NCBI GenBank assembly: GCA_964391195.1 | Contig: CAYMLG010000010.1 | Location: 1 to 64,000, forward strand | DNA: 64,000 nt | Direction: 5' to 3' | Origin: JAAYXE01 sp964391195 | GTDB taxonomy: Bacteria > Chloroflexota > Anaerolineae > Anaerolineales > UBA4823 | Shown here: one piece after another, positions 1-8,039 of the stretch | Layout: each line of letters begins with the position of its first letter | Position numbering within the stretch: position 1 is the stretch's first letter | Translations under genes and position numbers: made by a program | The notes under the pieces: generated by a model | The model's input: the letters and a program-made list of their open reading frames with translations, nothing else | What the model was told of the DNA's origin: nothing | Databases searched by the model: none

Positions 1-61
1 CTGATTATAGCACCCTCTCATTCCTACCCCCCAGTTCCCGGTTTCGAGCAGTTTCTCCACC

Positions 62-168
62 CATGGCTCTCTCAAGAAGGGGGGTGAGATTTGAGCGGAC
101 TGTGCAGCCCGCCCACATCTCACCCCCATATCCTTTAATGCCCGGCTTACGACTTGGAGAAAGCCATG
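62..168. repeat. MITE-like palindromic element, copy A
   Basis: Left end ATGGCTCTCTCAAG (63-76) and right end CTTACGACTTGGAGAAAGCCAT (146-167, 22 bases split here as CTTACGACTT plus GGAGAAAGCCAT) are inverted copies of one another with a few mismatches. Between them lies an inverted repeat with outer arms at 80-90 and 117-127 around a CTGTGCAGCCCGCC centre, followed by the string CATATCCTTTAATG. The same termini and core recur at 45353, 55902, 56074 and 57943. It lies upstream of the sensor kinase gene. There is no coding content. Confidence 0.75.
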
Positions 169-220
169 TTTCTCCGCCACTCGGGCATGTACATCCACCC
201 ACTTCGGTGTAAAATAAATT

Positions 221-232
221 AACTTCGAAGTT
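221..232. promoter_or_regulatory. Perfect 12-bp palindrome before the sensor kinase
   Basis: AACTTCGAAGTT is a perfect palindrome 17 bp before the GTG start at 250. A TAAAAT -10-like hexamer lies just upstream at 210-215. It could be a regulator site or restriction-type palindrome. Nothing links it to a particular protein. Confidence 0.3.
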
Positions 233-249
233 TTCCGGAGCCAAAAACC

Positions 250-3200
250 GTGACTCAGGATTCAAAACCAGGAGAGCAATCCCCTAACCCGACTTCCTCG
301 CGGCCCGCAGCCGGTCAGGTGAACGAGCAGGCTTCCATCAGCGAGCAGGCCAATCTAACCGCGCTGTTGGAAAACGCCAGCAACTTCGTCGTGTATCAGG
401 TCAGGCTCGACCCGCAGGAACCTTTCGGCGCCAAAGTGGTGCTGGTCAGCCCTTCGGTGCGGGAGATCACCGGGGTAGACCAGCCCTACCGCTTCGAATC
501 CTGGTTCGAGAACATCCATCCAGACGATCGGGAACGAGCGATCCAGGCGAACCGCATCGCCATGGAGCGCGGCGAACCCTACGACCAGACGGTTCGGGTC
601 TACCACCCCCACAAGAAGGCCTGGATCTGGCTTCACACCGTCTCCAATCCCGTCTACGATCAATCGGGACGCCTGACCCATTACAACGGGCTGATCGTCG
701 ACGTCACCGAGCGCAAGCTGGCGGAGGAATCGCTCCAGCGGCAGTTGGCCTTCGAGTATTTGCTGACCAATATTTCCGCCAACTTTGTCAACCTGGCGCC
801 TGAAGAAGTCGATCAAGGCATCGAACGGGCACTCCAGATCCTGGGCGAATTCGTCCACGCTGACCGGGCCTACGTGTTCCTCTTCTCGCCCGACGGAACG
901 CGGATGAGCAACACCCACGAGTGGTGCGCTCCGGGGATCGAGCCACAGAAACACCGGCTCCAGGACCAACCGGTGAGCCAACTGCCCTGGTTCACGCGCC
1001 AGATCCAGCGGTTGTCCGTTGTCCACATCCCCGACGTGCACCGCCTGCCGGCCGCAGCCCAGAAGGACCGGGAGGCGTTCCTGGAGCGCGGCGCCCAGTC
1101 TCTGGCCCTGGTGCCGATGATCTTCAAAGACACCGCCGCGGGGTTCATCGGCTTCGAAACCCTGCGCACGCCGGGTGAGTGGCCGGAAGAGCAGGTCGCC
1201 CTGCTGCAGATCATCGGCGAGATCATGATCAGCGCTGTCGAGCGCAAACGGGCTTACGATGAACTCCAGGAGAACCGGCTGCTGCTGGAAGAGCAGAGCC
1301 GGGCCCGCGAGCGGGAGACCGCCTCCCTGTTGGATCTCTCCTACAATCTGGCGATCACCATCAACCTGGAGCCAAAGCTCGACCTGATCCTCGACCAGCT
1401 CAAGATCGTCGTCGATTACACCGGCGCTTCGATCCTCCGGCTGGAGGGTGATACCCTCAAAGTGGTCGCCTATCGTGGCCCCATCCCCCAGGAAGAAGCC
1501 TCTCAGATCACGTTCTCGCTCGAAAGCGCGCACCCGAACCGGGCAGTCATCGAGACCCGGCAGCCGGTCATCATCGCCGATGTGCTGGACGACACGCCAC
1601 TGGCCGCGGATTTCCGCCTCTCGGCCGGGGATCGCCTGCACACCACCTTCGGCTATCTGCGCTCCTGGATGGGCGTCCCGCTGGTCGCCGGAGATCAGGT
1701 GATCGGCATGCTCAGCCTCGATCATCCCACTCCCGGCTATTACCAGACCGTGCCCCACAGCAAGCTGGCCCTGGCGTTTGCCTACCAGGTGGCGGCCGCC
1801 ATCGAAAACGCCCGCCTCTACGCCGAGGTCCGCCAACGGGCGGATGAAGCCCAGGCGATGTTCTCCGTCCAGCAGGCGATCACCAGCCGGCTCGAACGCA
1901 ACACCGTGCTGCAGATGATCGCCGATGAAGCCCTGCGGCTGACGGCCACCCGCCAGGCGGCTGTCTACCTGCTGGATGAGGACGAGCTGGAAATCGCGGT
2001 TGTCGCCGGGGAGGCGGCCCCCGGGCTGATCGGCTACCGCCTGCCGCTCCAGGGCTCGGTCGCCGGCGAGGCAATCCAGACCGGGAAAACCTACCTGATC
2101 CAGGATGCCTCCGCCGACCCCCGGGTGACGGCCGGTTTTATCCACCTGGCGCAGATCCGCTCCTTCATCATCGCCCCGCTCATGGCTGGCAATGGTCCCA
2201 TCGGCGCCATCACCGTGGCGGATAAACTTGATGGCGAGCTGAACCCGGAGGATGAGCGGGTGCTGACCATGCTGGCCTCTGGCGCAGTGGTAGCCCTGGA
2301 GAACGCCCGCTTCTACGCCGAAGAGCAGGAACGCCGCCGGGAGGCCGACCGCCGCCGCCTGGTGGCCGAGGGCCTGCGCGACGTCCTCCAGGTGCTGAAC
2401 TCGAACAGGCCCCTGGGAGAGGTCCTGGACTCCATCGTCGTCCAGGCCTGCCAGCTCCTGGAAGCCGCCTCCACCCTGATCCGCCACGCCGACCGGCAGC
2501 AAGAACGCCTGCGGACCGTCGCCAGTTGCAACCTGCCGCCCGACTTCGACGCGATACGGGAAACACCCCTGTACTACACTCAAACCCAACAATCTCTGAT
2601 GGCGCGCAAACCGGTGGCGATCCCAGACCTGAGGGCCACCCTGGAACCGCTGTTGGCTCACCCCAACTGGTTGGACAAAGCCCGGCGGGCCAGGGCGGAG
2701 GCGGCTCTGAAGCACTTCCGCAGTACCCTCGAAGTGCCCATCTTCATCCAGGACGAGATCTACGGCAGCCTGATCTTCTACTTCGCCGAACCCCGCCAAT
2801 TTACAGATGAGGATATCCATCTGGCGATGATGGTCGGCGATCAGGCTGCCCTGGCAATTGAGAATGCCCATCTGCGGGCTCAGGTGGAGCAGCGCGCCGT
2901 GGTAACCGAGCGCAACCGCCTGGCGCGGGACCTGCACGACGCGGTGACTCAAACCCTGTTCTCCGCCACATTGATCGCCGAAGTCTTACCCCGCCTATGG
3001 GAGCGCAACCCCGAAGAAGGCCGCCGCCGGTTGGACGAACTGCGCCAGCTCACCCGCGGCGCGCTGGCCGAGATGCGCAGCCTGCTGCTCGAGCTGCGCC
3101 CCACCGCCCTGGTGGAGGCGGAGATCAGCGAACTCTTCCGCCACCTGGCCGATGCCTTCACCGGACGGGCACGCGTGCCGGTCCAGTTTTCGATCGAAGG

Positions 3201-3504
3201 CGATACTCCCTTGCCACCCGAGGTGAAGGTCGCCTTATACCGCATCAGCCAGGAGGCGCTCAACAATGTGGCCAAGCACGCCGATGCTTCTCAGGTGTGG
3301 ATGAACATCCGCTGCGTCCCGGATGAGATCCACTTGTCCATCGAAGATAACGGGCGAGGGTTCGATCCATTAAATGTTTCGCACGAACACCTGGGGCTGG
3401 GTATAATGGAAGAGAGAGCTGAACAGATAGGCGCAAAACTGGATGTGATCAGCAGTGTCGGTAAGGGAACCCGGGTTCAGGCGATGTGGAGACGACCCGG
3501 GTAA
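250..3504 (+). CDS. PAS-GAF(x4) sensor histidine kinase, NarL/DesK type
   Basis: 1084-residue soluble sensor kinase with no membrane segment. Domains in order: PAS/PAC about 40-155; four GAF-like domains about 178-330, 372-525, 548-695 and 718-880; HisKA_3 dimerisation domain from about 888 with the phospho-acceptor His896 in ARDLHDAVTQTL; HATPase from about 990 with the N-box (EALNNVAKHA) and G1 box (DNGRGFD). Kinases of this type autophosphorylate on His and signal to LuxR-type regulators; the four GAF domains suggest small-molecule or redox/light input, ligand unknown. The start is GTG with GGAG at 237-240, 9 bp upstream. A LuxR-type regulator follows 37 bp downstream, so the two are very probably a cognate pair. 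Confidence 0.93.
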   Translation: MTQDSKPGEQSPNPTSSRPAAGQVNEQASISEQANLTALLENASNFVVYQVRLDPQEPFGAKVVLVSPSVREITGVDQPYRFESWFENIHPDDRERAIQANRIAMERGEPYDQTVRVYHPHKKAWIWLHTVSNPVYDQSGRLTHYNGLIVDVTERKLAEESLQRQLAFEYLLTNISANFVNLAPEEVDQGIERALQILGEFVHADRAYVFLFSPDGTRMSNTHEWCAPGIEPQKHRLQDQPVSQLPWFTRQIQRLSVVHIPDVHRLPAAAQKDREAFLERGAQSLALVPMIFKDTAAGFIGFETLRTPGEWPEEQVALLQIIGEIMISAVERKRAYDELQENRLLLEEQSRARERETASLLDLSYNLAITINLEPKLDLILDQLKIVVDYTGASILRLEGDTLKVVAYRGPIPQEEASQITFSLESAHPNRAVIETRQPVIIADVLDDTPLAADFRLSAGDRLHTTFGYLRSWMGVPLVAGDQVIGMLSLDHPTPGYYQTVPHSKLALAFAYQVAAAIENARLYAEVRQRADEAQAMFSVQQAITSRLERNTVLQMIADEALRLTATRQAAVYLLDEDELEIAVVAGEAAPGLIGYRLPLQGSVAGEAIQTGKTYLIQDASADPRVTAGFIHLAQIRSFIIAPLMAGNGPIGAITVADKLDGELNPEDERVLTMLASGAVVALENARFYAEEQERRREADRRRLVAEGLRDVLQVLNSNRPLGEVLDSIVVQACQLLEAASTLIRHADRQQERLRTVASCNLPPDFDAIRETPLYYTQTQQSLMARKPVAIPDLRATLEPLLAHPNWLDKARRARAEAALKHFRSTLEVPIFIQDEIYGSLIFYFAEPRQFTDEDIHLAMMVGDQAALAIENAHLRAQVEQRAVVTERNRLARDLHDAVTQTLFSATLIAEVLPRLWERNPEEGRRRLDELRQLTRGALAEMRSLLLELRPTALVEAEISELFRHLADAFTGRARVPVQFSIEGDTPLPPEVKVALYRISQEALNNVAKHADASQVWMNIRCVPDEIHLSIEDNGRGFDPLNVSHEHLGLGIMEERAEQIGAKLDVISSVGKGTRVQAMWRRPG

Positions 3505-3541
3505 CTGGGGCAGCAGATCTTTCTTAAGGAGTCGGAATCGA

Positions 3542-4186
3542 ATGAGCGAACAACCGCCCATCCGGGTAATGATCGTTGACGACCATGCAGTCGTCCGCAG
3601 TGGCCTCGGGGCTTTCCTCCTGGCTTTCGATGATCTCGAATTGGTCGGCGAAGCCGGCAGCGGCGAAGAGGCCCTGCGCATGGTGGACCAGGCGAAGCCA
3701 GATGTGATCTTGATGGACCTGGTTATGCCGGGGATGGATGGGGCGGCAGCCACGAAGGCAATTCGCCAGAAGTGTGCCAGCATCCAGGTCATCGCCCTTA
3801 CCAGCTTCAAAGAAGAAGAACTGGTGCAGGCAGCCATGCAGGCTGGGGCGATCGGCTATCTGCTGAAAAACGTTTCCGTGGACGAACTGGCCGACGCCAT
3901 CCGCGCCGCCTATGCCGGGCGTCCCACCCTGGCTCCTGAGGCGGCCCAGGCCCTGATCCAGGCCACCCGCCACCCGGATAACCCCCATTTCGACCTGACC
4001 GACCGGGAGAAAGAAGTCCTGGAACTGATGATCGAAGGGCTCAACAACCCGGAGATCGCCGAACGCCTGGTTGTCAGCAAATCCACCGTAAAATTCCATG
4101 TGAGCAGCATTTTGACCAAACTTGGGGTCTCCAGCCGTACTGAGGCTGTGGCCCTCGCCCTGAAGCACAAACTGGTTTCTACCTAG
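3542..4186 (+). CDS. NarL/FixJ-family response regulator
   Basis: 214-residue regulator. The N-terminal receiver has acidic pair Asp13-Asp14, phospho-acceptor Asp59 (ILMDLVMPG), Thr in ALTSF and Lys in LLKNVS. The C-terminal LuxR helix-turn-helix is seen as LTDREKEVLELMIEGLNN and STVKFHVSSILTKLG. The ATG at 3542 is chosen over an upstream in-frame ATG because TAAGGAG lies 10 bp before it and the upstream start would extend into the kinase gene. It is the likely output partner of the kinase ending at 3504. Its stop codon lies inside the left arm of a large inverted repeat. Confidence 0.95.
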   Translation: MSEQPPIRVMIVDDHAVVRSGLGAFLLAFDDLELVGEAGSGEEALRMVDQAKPDVILMDLVMPGMDGAAATKAIRQKCASIQVIALTSFKEEELVQAAMQAGAIGYLLKNVSVDELADAIRAAYAGRPTLAPEAAQALIQATRHPDNPHFDLTDREKEVLELMIEGLNNPEIAERLVVSKSTVKFHVSSILTKLGVSSRTEAVALALKHKLVST

Positions 4187-4312
4187 TGTGTGCAGACAAA
4201 TGTTGTCTAGAGCAAAAATTGTGTTGGTGTGTCGCGGCGAAGCCGCCCGGCTATGCTGCCTACACACCAACACAACCGTTCTATCCTGCTGACAAGTTGT
4301 GCGTGCACACTA
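4184..4312. terminator. Large nested inverted repeat after the two-component pair
   Basis: A perfect 14-bp inverted repeat (TTGTGTTGGTGTGT at 4219-4232 with its complement at 4262-4275) encloses a smaller stem GCGGC-GAA-GCCGC. Outside it, TAGTGTGTGCA (4184-4194) pairs with TGCACACTA (4304-4312) with a 2-base offset, and AGACAA/TTGTCT forms a further small stem. There is no T-run next to it, so it is a strong RNA/DNA secondary structure of uncertain function: transcription terminator, processing site or palindromic element. Confidence 0.5.
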
Positions 4313-4338
4313 CCTAGCATCCAGATTGGAGGGATCTC

Positions 4339-5976
4339 ATGGCTCTGGGAAAATCGGAACTTTTTTCCAATGTGGACGCCGCCTGGCTGCGCATGGAAAC
4401 GCCAACCAATATGGCGATGATAACCGGTGTCATGACCTTCGACCGGCCCCTGGACTTCGACCGCCTGCGCCTTACCCTGGCAACCCGCTTTCTGGCCTTC
4501 CCCCGATTTCTGCAGCGGGTCCGCGAGCCAGGCCTGCGCCTGGGCCTGCCGCGGTGGGAGTTGGACCCCGATTTCGATTTCGACTACCACCTGCAGCGGA
4601 TGCGCCTGCCGGATCCGGGCGCTCAGGCATGCCTTCAGGAGGCGGTCAGCGAGCTGATGAGCACCCCGTTGGATTTCTCCAGGCCGCTGTGGCAGTTCCA
4701 CTACCTGGATAATTACGGTTCCGGTTCGGCCATCATCGCCCGTATCCACCACTGCATCGCCGATGGGTTGGCCTTGATCCAGGTGCTGCTCTCGATGACC
4801 GACAGCGACCCCAACGCCCCCTGGCCCAAACCGGCAGAAATCCCGGAGCGCAAGCTGCGTCCCCTCACCCGGGTGCTCGTCCCCGCTTTGAAGGCCGCCT
4901 CTCAGGTGAAGCGCACCTGGCGGACCGCTGAAACCCTGGTCGGCGAGGGCATGCAGACCTTGTTCCACCCCACCCGCGTGCTGGACGTGGCCCGCTTGAG
5001 CACTCGCAGCACCAAAGCCCTGGGCAAGCTGCTGCTGATCGGCCCCGACCAGAAAACGATCTTCAAGGGCAAGTGCGGGGTGCCGAAGCGGGCAGCCTGG
5101 TCGCAGCCCATTAACCTGGAAGAGGTGAAGACGGTCGGGCGTCTGATGGGCGGGACGGTCAACGACATCCTGCTCTCAACCGTTACCGGGGCCCTGCGCC
5201 GTTACCTGGAGTACCGCGAGCAGCCGGTGGTGGGGGTCAACATCCGCGCGGTTGTCCCTGTCAACCTGCGCCCGCCCGACGAGCACGGCAAATTGGGCAA
5301 TCGTTTCGGGCTGGTATTCCTCTCGCTGCCGGTAGGAGTGGTCGATCCAATCAAGCGGCTGATCGTACTCAAACGCCGCATGGATGCGATCAAGAACTCG
5401 CCGGAGGCGGTGGTGGCGTTCGGCATCCTGAACGCCATCGGGATGACTACGAAACAGATCGAGTCGATCATCGTCCGCATCTTCGGCATGAAAGGCACCG
5501 CCGTCATGACCAACGTACCAGGCCCCCGCCAACCGATTTATCTGGCCGGCGAGCGGATGAGCGACCTCATGTTCTGGGTCCCGCAGCCGGGCAATCTGGG
5601 GATGGGCGTTTCCATCATCAGTTATAACGGCGGAGTGGTCCTGGGGATCGCTACAGATGAATGCCTGGTTCCCGACCCCGAAACGATCATCTGCTACTTT
5701 CACGAAGAGTTCGAAGCGCTCAAGAGTTGGGGGCGCCCGCCGGAGGGCGAACCGGAACCGGAGCCGGAGGCTGAGGCGGAAGCAGCAGATCAAACTCCGC
5801 TGGAGAGCCTGGAGGCCGCCGGATTTGCCTATTCAGTTCCCGGTGATGGCGCCCGGCTGGACGGTCGCTGCCAGGCGTTCACCCGAGCCGGGCGCAGGTG
5901 CAAAAACCGCGCTCTCGTCGGGCAATCCACCTGCCAGGTGCACACCGTCCCCCATTTGGAACCTGTCGGGGGCTGA
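4339..5976 (+). CDS. WS/DGAT-family acyltransferase with C-terminal Cys/His motif
   Basis: 545 residues. The wax ester synthase/diacylglycerol acyltransferase fold is shown by the catalytic HHxxxDG motif at 137-143 (HHCIADG), the later block VNDILLSTVTGALRRYL and the C-terminal VPGPRQPIYLAG block. The family transfers acyl groups from acyl-CoA to alcohols or diacylglycerol at the membrane/lipid-droplet surface. After the enzyme comes an acidic Pro-Glu/Ala-Glu linker (about 470-485), then a compact motif with Cys511, Cys521, Cys532 and His535 (RCQAFTRAGRRCKNRAL), resembling small zinc-binding DUF5763-type tails. The body is of usual family length; the tail is extra. The gene stands alone between two hairpin regions. 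Substrate unknown. Confidence 0.9.
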   Translation: MALGKSELFSNVDAAWLRMETPTNMAMITGVMTFDRPLDFDRLRLTLATRFLAFPRFLQRVREPGLRLGLPRWELDPDFDFDYHLQRMRLPDPGAQACLQEAVSELMSTPLDFSRPLWQFHYLDNYGSGSAIIARIHHCIADGLALIQVLLSMTDSDPNAPWPKPAEIPERKLRPLTRVLVPALKAASQVKRTWRTAETLVGEGMQTLFHPTRVLDVARLSTRSTKALGKLLLIGPDQKTIFKGKCGVPKRAAWSQPINLEEVKTVGRLMGGTVNDILLSTVTGALRRYLEYREQPVVGVNIRAVVPVNLRPPDEHGKLGNRFGLVFLSLPVGVVDPIKRLIVLKRRMDAIKNSPEAVVAFGILNAIGMTTKQIESIIVRIFGMKGTAVMTNVPGPRQPIYLAGERMSDLMFWVPQPGNLGMGVSIISYNGGVVLGIATDECLVPDPETIICYFHEEFEALKSWGRPPEGEPEPEPEAEAEAADQTPLESLEAAGFAYSVPGDGARLDGRCQAFTRAGRRCKNRALVGQSTCQVHTVPHLEPVGG

Positions 5977-6015
5977 TCCGGTGAGTTAATCCCTCTCATC
6001 CGCTAAAGGAACACT

Positions 6016-6030
6016 GGTCACCTGACCAGG
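6016..6030. promoter_or_regulatory. 15-bp palindromic element, copy 1
   Basis: GGTCACCTGACCAGG, identical to 6771-6785. Here the dyad is CTGGTCA-CC-TGACCAG (7-bp arms). It lies about 135 bp upstream of the orphan receiver gene. Two identical copies, each ahead of one of two neighbouring genes, suggest a shared operator. Confidence 0.5.
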
Positions 6031-6033
6031 TTC

Positions 6034-6072
6034 AAACCTCCCCTAGTGCCCGATTGCGCCAGGAGAGGTTTT
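6034..6072 (+). terminator. Imperfect hairpin after the acyltransferase gene
   Basis: AAACCTCCCCT and AGGAGAGGTTTT form an imperfect stem around a 16-20-base loop, ending in TTTT. It is placed to terminate the acyltransferase transcript, though it could also belong to the leader of the receiver gene. Confidence 0.35.
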
Positions 6073-6124
6073 CGATTATGGTTAACTCAACTTACTCGAG
6101 CTGATCCAGAGGCGTGCTGGTGGA

Positions 6125-6140
6125 ACGGAAGCGCTTCCGT
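6125..6140. promoter_or_regulatory. Perfect 16-bp palindrome in the receiver-gene leader
   Basis: ACGGAAGCGCTTCCGT is a perfect palindrome ending 24 bp before the first ATG of the receiver gene. It is a candidate operator. Its presence favours the ATG cluster at 6165-6180 over the GTG at 6114, which would place it inside the coding region. Confidence 0.4.
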
Positions 6141-6164
6141 CCCTGGCAGCCTCTTTCAAATCTA

Positions 6165-6620
6165 ATGATGAATGATATGATGAAAATTTTATTGGCAGAC
6201 GATGACGAAAATATCCGTTCCGCACTGGGGCTTCTTTTAGAACAGGAACCAGATGTTCTAGTCGTTGGTTCTGTGGTCAATGCAACCGGGTTGCTGAAGA
6301 TCATCTCTTCGCGGCCCTGGCGCCTTATCAACGGTGGGCCGCTCCGGCAGGATCCGGACCGGCCTTCCGCCCCAGAAAACGCTCAGAGCAAGGAGAGCGA
6401 TTACAACCTGCTGCTCCTGGATTGGGAGCTCCCCGGTTGGAGTCCGGCCCATGTATCCGATCTGCGCCACTCCTGCCCGGATTTGAAAATTATCGCCCTA
6501 TCCGTGGGGCCCGACACCCGCCAAAGCGCCCTCGCCGCCGGGGCGGATGCATTTGTCAGCAAAAGCGATCCTCCCGACCAGGTGCTGGATACCGTCCGGC
6601 GGCTGTGCTGCCAGGGCTAA
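6165..6620 (+). CDS. Single-domain receiver protein (orphan response regulator)
   Basis: 151 residues from the first of four clustered in-frame ATGs (6165, 6168, 6177, 6180); none has a good ribosome site. One receiver domain: acidic cluster Asp12-Asp14 (LLADDDENIR), phospho-acceptor Asp86 (LLLLDWELPG), Ser in IALSVG and Lys in FVSKSDPP. About 28 extra polar residues (roughly 50-78) lie between helix 2 and the strand carrying Asp86. There is no output domain, so it probably acts by protein contact or as a phosphate sink. No kinase is adjacent. It shares a 15-bp upstream palindrome with the next gene. Confidence 0.85.
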   Translation: MMNDMMKILLADDDENIRSALGLLLEQEPDVLVVGSVVNATGLLKIISSRPWRLINGGPLRQDPDRPSAPENAQSKESDYNLLLLDWELPGWSPAHVSDLRHSCPDLKIIALSVGPDTRQSALAAGADAFVSKSDPPDQVLDTVRRLCCQG

Positions 6621-6719
6621 TTGCGGCGCCCGACCCGCAGCCGGCTGGCGACAGAAACCTGGATCGCCTTATCCCGGCGCTGCAGCCGGGAAACTGACCA
6701 GATTTCTGTCCGCTTAATG

Positions 6720-6755
6720 CCTCCCCAGGGCAGGTCTTTGTACCCCCTGGGGAGG
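6720..6755 (+). terminator. Hairpin after the orphan receiver
   Basis: CCTCCCCAGGG (6720-6730) and CCCTGGGGAGG (6745-6755) are a perfect 11-bp inverted repeat with a 14-base loop, 100 bp after the receiver stop. No long T-run follows, so termination is probable but not certain. Confidence 0.45.
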
Positions 6756-6770
6756 TAAGCATTTAATCCC

Positions 6771-6785
6771 GGTCACCTGACCAGG
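6771..6785. promoter_or_regulatory. 15-bp palindromic element, copy 2
   Basis: Identical to the 15 bases at 6016-6030; core dyad GGTCA-CC-TGACC. It lies 70 bp before the ParB-like gene start, a normal distance for an operator. Confidence 0.5.
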
Positions 6786-6854
6786 CCAAAAACCGGTCAA
6801 CGGATGGATGACACCCGATACGCGCCTGTATAAACTGTTGGTCGGAGATTCATC

Positions 6855-7594
6855 ATGTTCTCATCATTGCATTCGAACCTCTATACAGCGGCAGGCAGTG
6901 AAGGAAATCAGCTTTCGGATTTCACTCAATGGGCGTTGTACCGGTCAGAGCAGCTCTTTCGCCAGGAGCGGAGAGCAGCTTTCTGGCAGCGCATCTGGCG
7001 ACGCCTCCGCGGGCAGCCCAACGACTTGCTGGAGCTAACCAGTTTTCAGCAACATATCAGGCTGATTGGCAGCCATTACTGCGGCCTCCAGCCGGTGCCA
7101 TTCGAACGAATCGTCGGCTCAGAGTGCCGCTGCCAGGATTTTGACGCCTCCTTCCACCCCCTCAGAGAGCACAACCGGATGCGCTGGCAGCAAATCGCCT
7201 TCCTNNNNNNNNNNNNNNNNNNNNNNNNNNNNNNNNNNNNNNNNNNNNNNNNNNNNNNNNNNNNNNNNNNNNNNNNNNNNNNNNNNNNNNNNNNNNNNNN
7301 NNNNCCTTCCACCCCCTCAGAGAGCACAACCGGATGCGCTGGCAGCAAATCGCCTTCCTATGCCTGACCCACCAGCCGCTGCCCCCGGTCGAGCTAATCC
7401 GCATCCAGGAGCGCTTCTTCGTTCGAGACGGCCATCACCGCATTTCGGTCGCCCGTTCGCTGGGCCAGACTGCGATCGACGCTGAGATCACCGAACTGGA
7501 AGTCTGGGGCGCCCTCCAATGGGAAGCGGGAAACCAGGCCAAAACTCGCAAATCCCACCCATCATTTGTTTGGTCGCAAAGCGGACGGCGGTGA
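6855..7594 (+). CDS. ParB/Srx-fold domain protein, interrupted by an artificial assembly gap
   Basis: The frame is interrupted by 100 N (7205-7304). The 55 bases before the gap (7150-7204) are identical to the 55 after it (7305-7359). Removing the N run and one copy gives one continuous 585-base frame, 194 residues. The start ATG has GGAG about 8 bp upstream. The N-terminal half is helical and charged. The C-terminal part contains PPVELIRIQERFFVRDGHHR followed by ISVARSLGQ, the DGHHR signature of the ParB N-terminal/sulfiredoxin-like fold. No DNA-binding domain is evident. Related proteins of unknown role are known in Chloroflexota. The gene shares an upstream palindrome with the receiver gene. 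Function is not assigned. Confidence 0.75.
7150..7359. other. Scaffold gap (100 N) flanked by identical 55-bp contig ends
   Basis: N run 7205-7304, exactly 100 bases, the usual placeholder length. The flanking 55-bp segments 7150-7204 and 7305-7359 match exactly, as expected when two contigs sharing a k-mer-length overlap are scaffolded without merging. The true sequence is probably 155 bp shorter. Confidence 0.9.
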
Positions 7595-7656
7595 TCTCCT
7601 TTCTAACCACACTCTTCAATAATGTGTGGCGCACATCTTTAAGCGCCCCCCTCATT

Positions 7657-7688
7657 AAAAGAAAAAAGGCAGCGGCAAAGCCGTTGCC
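7657..7688 (-). terminator. Rho-independent terminator of the DUF167-YggT-YggS genes
   Basis: Read on the minus strand, GGCAACGGC-TTT-GCCGCTGCC (one wobble pair) is followed by TTTTTTCTTTT. It lies 27 bp after the DUF167 stop codon. Confidence 0.85.
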
Positions 7689-7714
7689 CAATATGTTGAT
7701 TGGTGAAGCCGGAT

Positions 7715-8026
7715 TCAAGCGAGGTTCTTCAATATCCGCTCGTGCACCGTTTCTGCATCCAGGTCGATCACCGACACCAGCTTATCCCGCCCGGAAGCCC
7801 CGGCGACGATTTCGATGTTGGAGCGGGGCACATCCAGGATGTCGGATAGGAATTCGATCAGCGCCTGGTTTGCCTTCCCCTCCACCGGCGGTGAAGTCAG
7901 GCGGATCTTGATCGTTCCATCATTGAGGATTTCGGAGATTTCATTCCGGCTGGAGCGGGGGGTAACCCGCACGGCAATGGCCGAGCCCTTTTTTCCACTG
8001 TGTAATTCAAATTTGCGAGAAGCCAT
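7715..8026 (-). CDS. DUF167 (YggU-family) protein
   Basis: 103 residues. It matches the small DUF167 family through VRVTPRSSRNEI near the start, the central KIRLTSPPVEGKANQALIEF block and the VAGASGRDKLVSV block. The family is widespread and of unknown biochemical role. It is the last of three genes in the same order as many bacterial yggS-yggT-yggU clusters, 13 bp after YggT, and is followed by a clear terminator. Confidence 0.92.
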   Translation of the reverse strand: MASRKFELHSGKKGSAIAVRVTPRSSRNEISEILNDGTIKIRLTSPPVEGKANQALIEFLSDILDVPRSNIEIVAGASGRDKLVSVIDLDAETVHERILKNLA

Positions 8027-8039
8027 ATTGTGCGTTACC

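Noticed and set aside
355..2952. Very long open frame on the minus strand inside the sensor kinase gene.
   Set aside because: High GC makes long antisense frames common. The plus-strand protein has clear PAS, GAF and kinase motifs, whereas the antisense product has no recognisable domain.
6025..6060. GGTTCAAACC string resembling the T-arm of a tRNA.
   Set aside because: The flanking bases do not form a 5-bp T-stem, no anticodon arm or acceptor stem can be built around it, and the string belongs to the palindrome/hairpin region.
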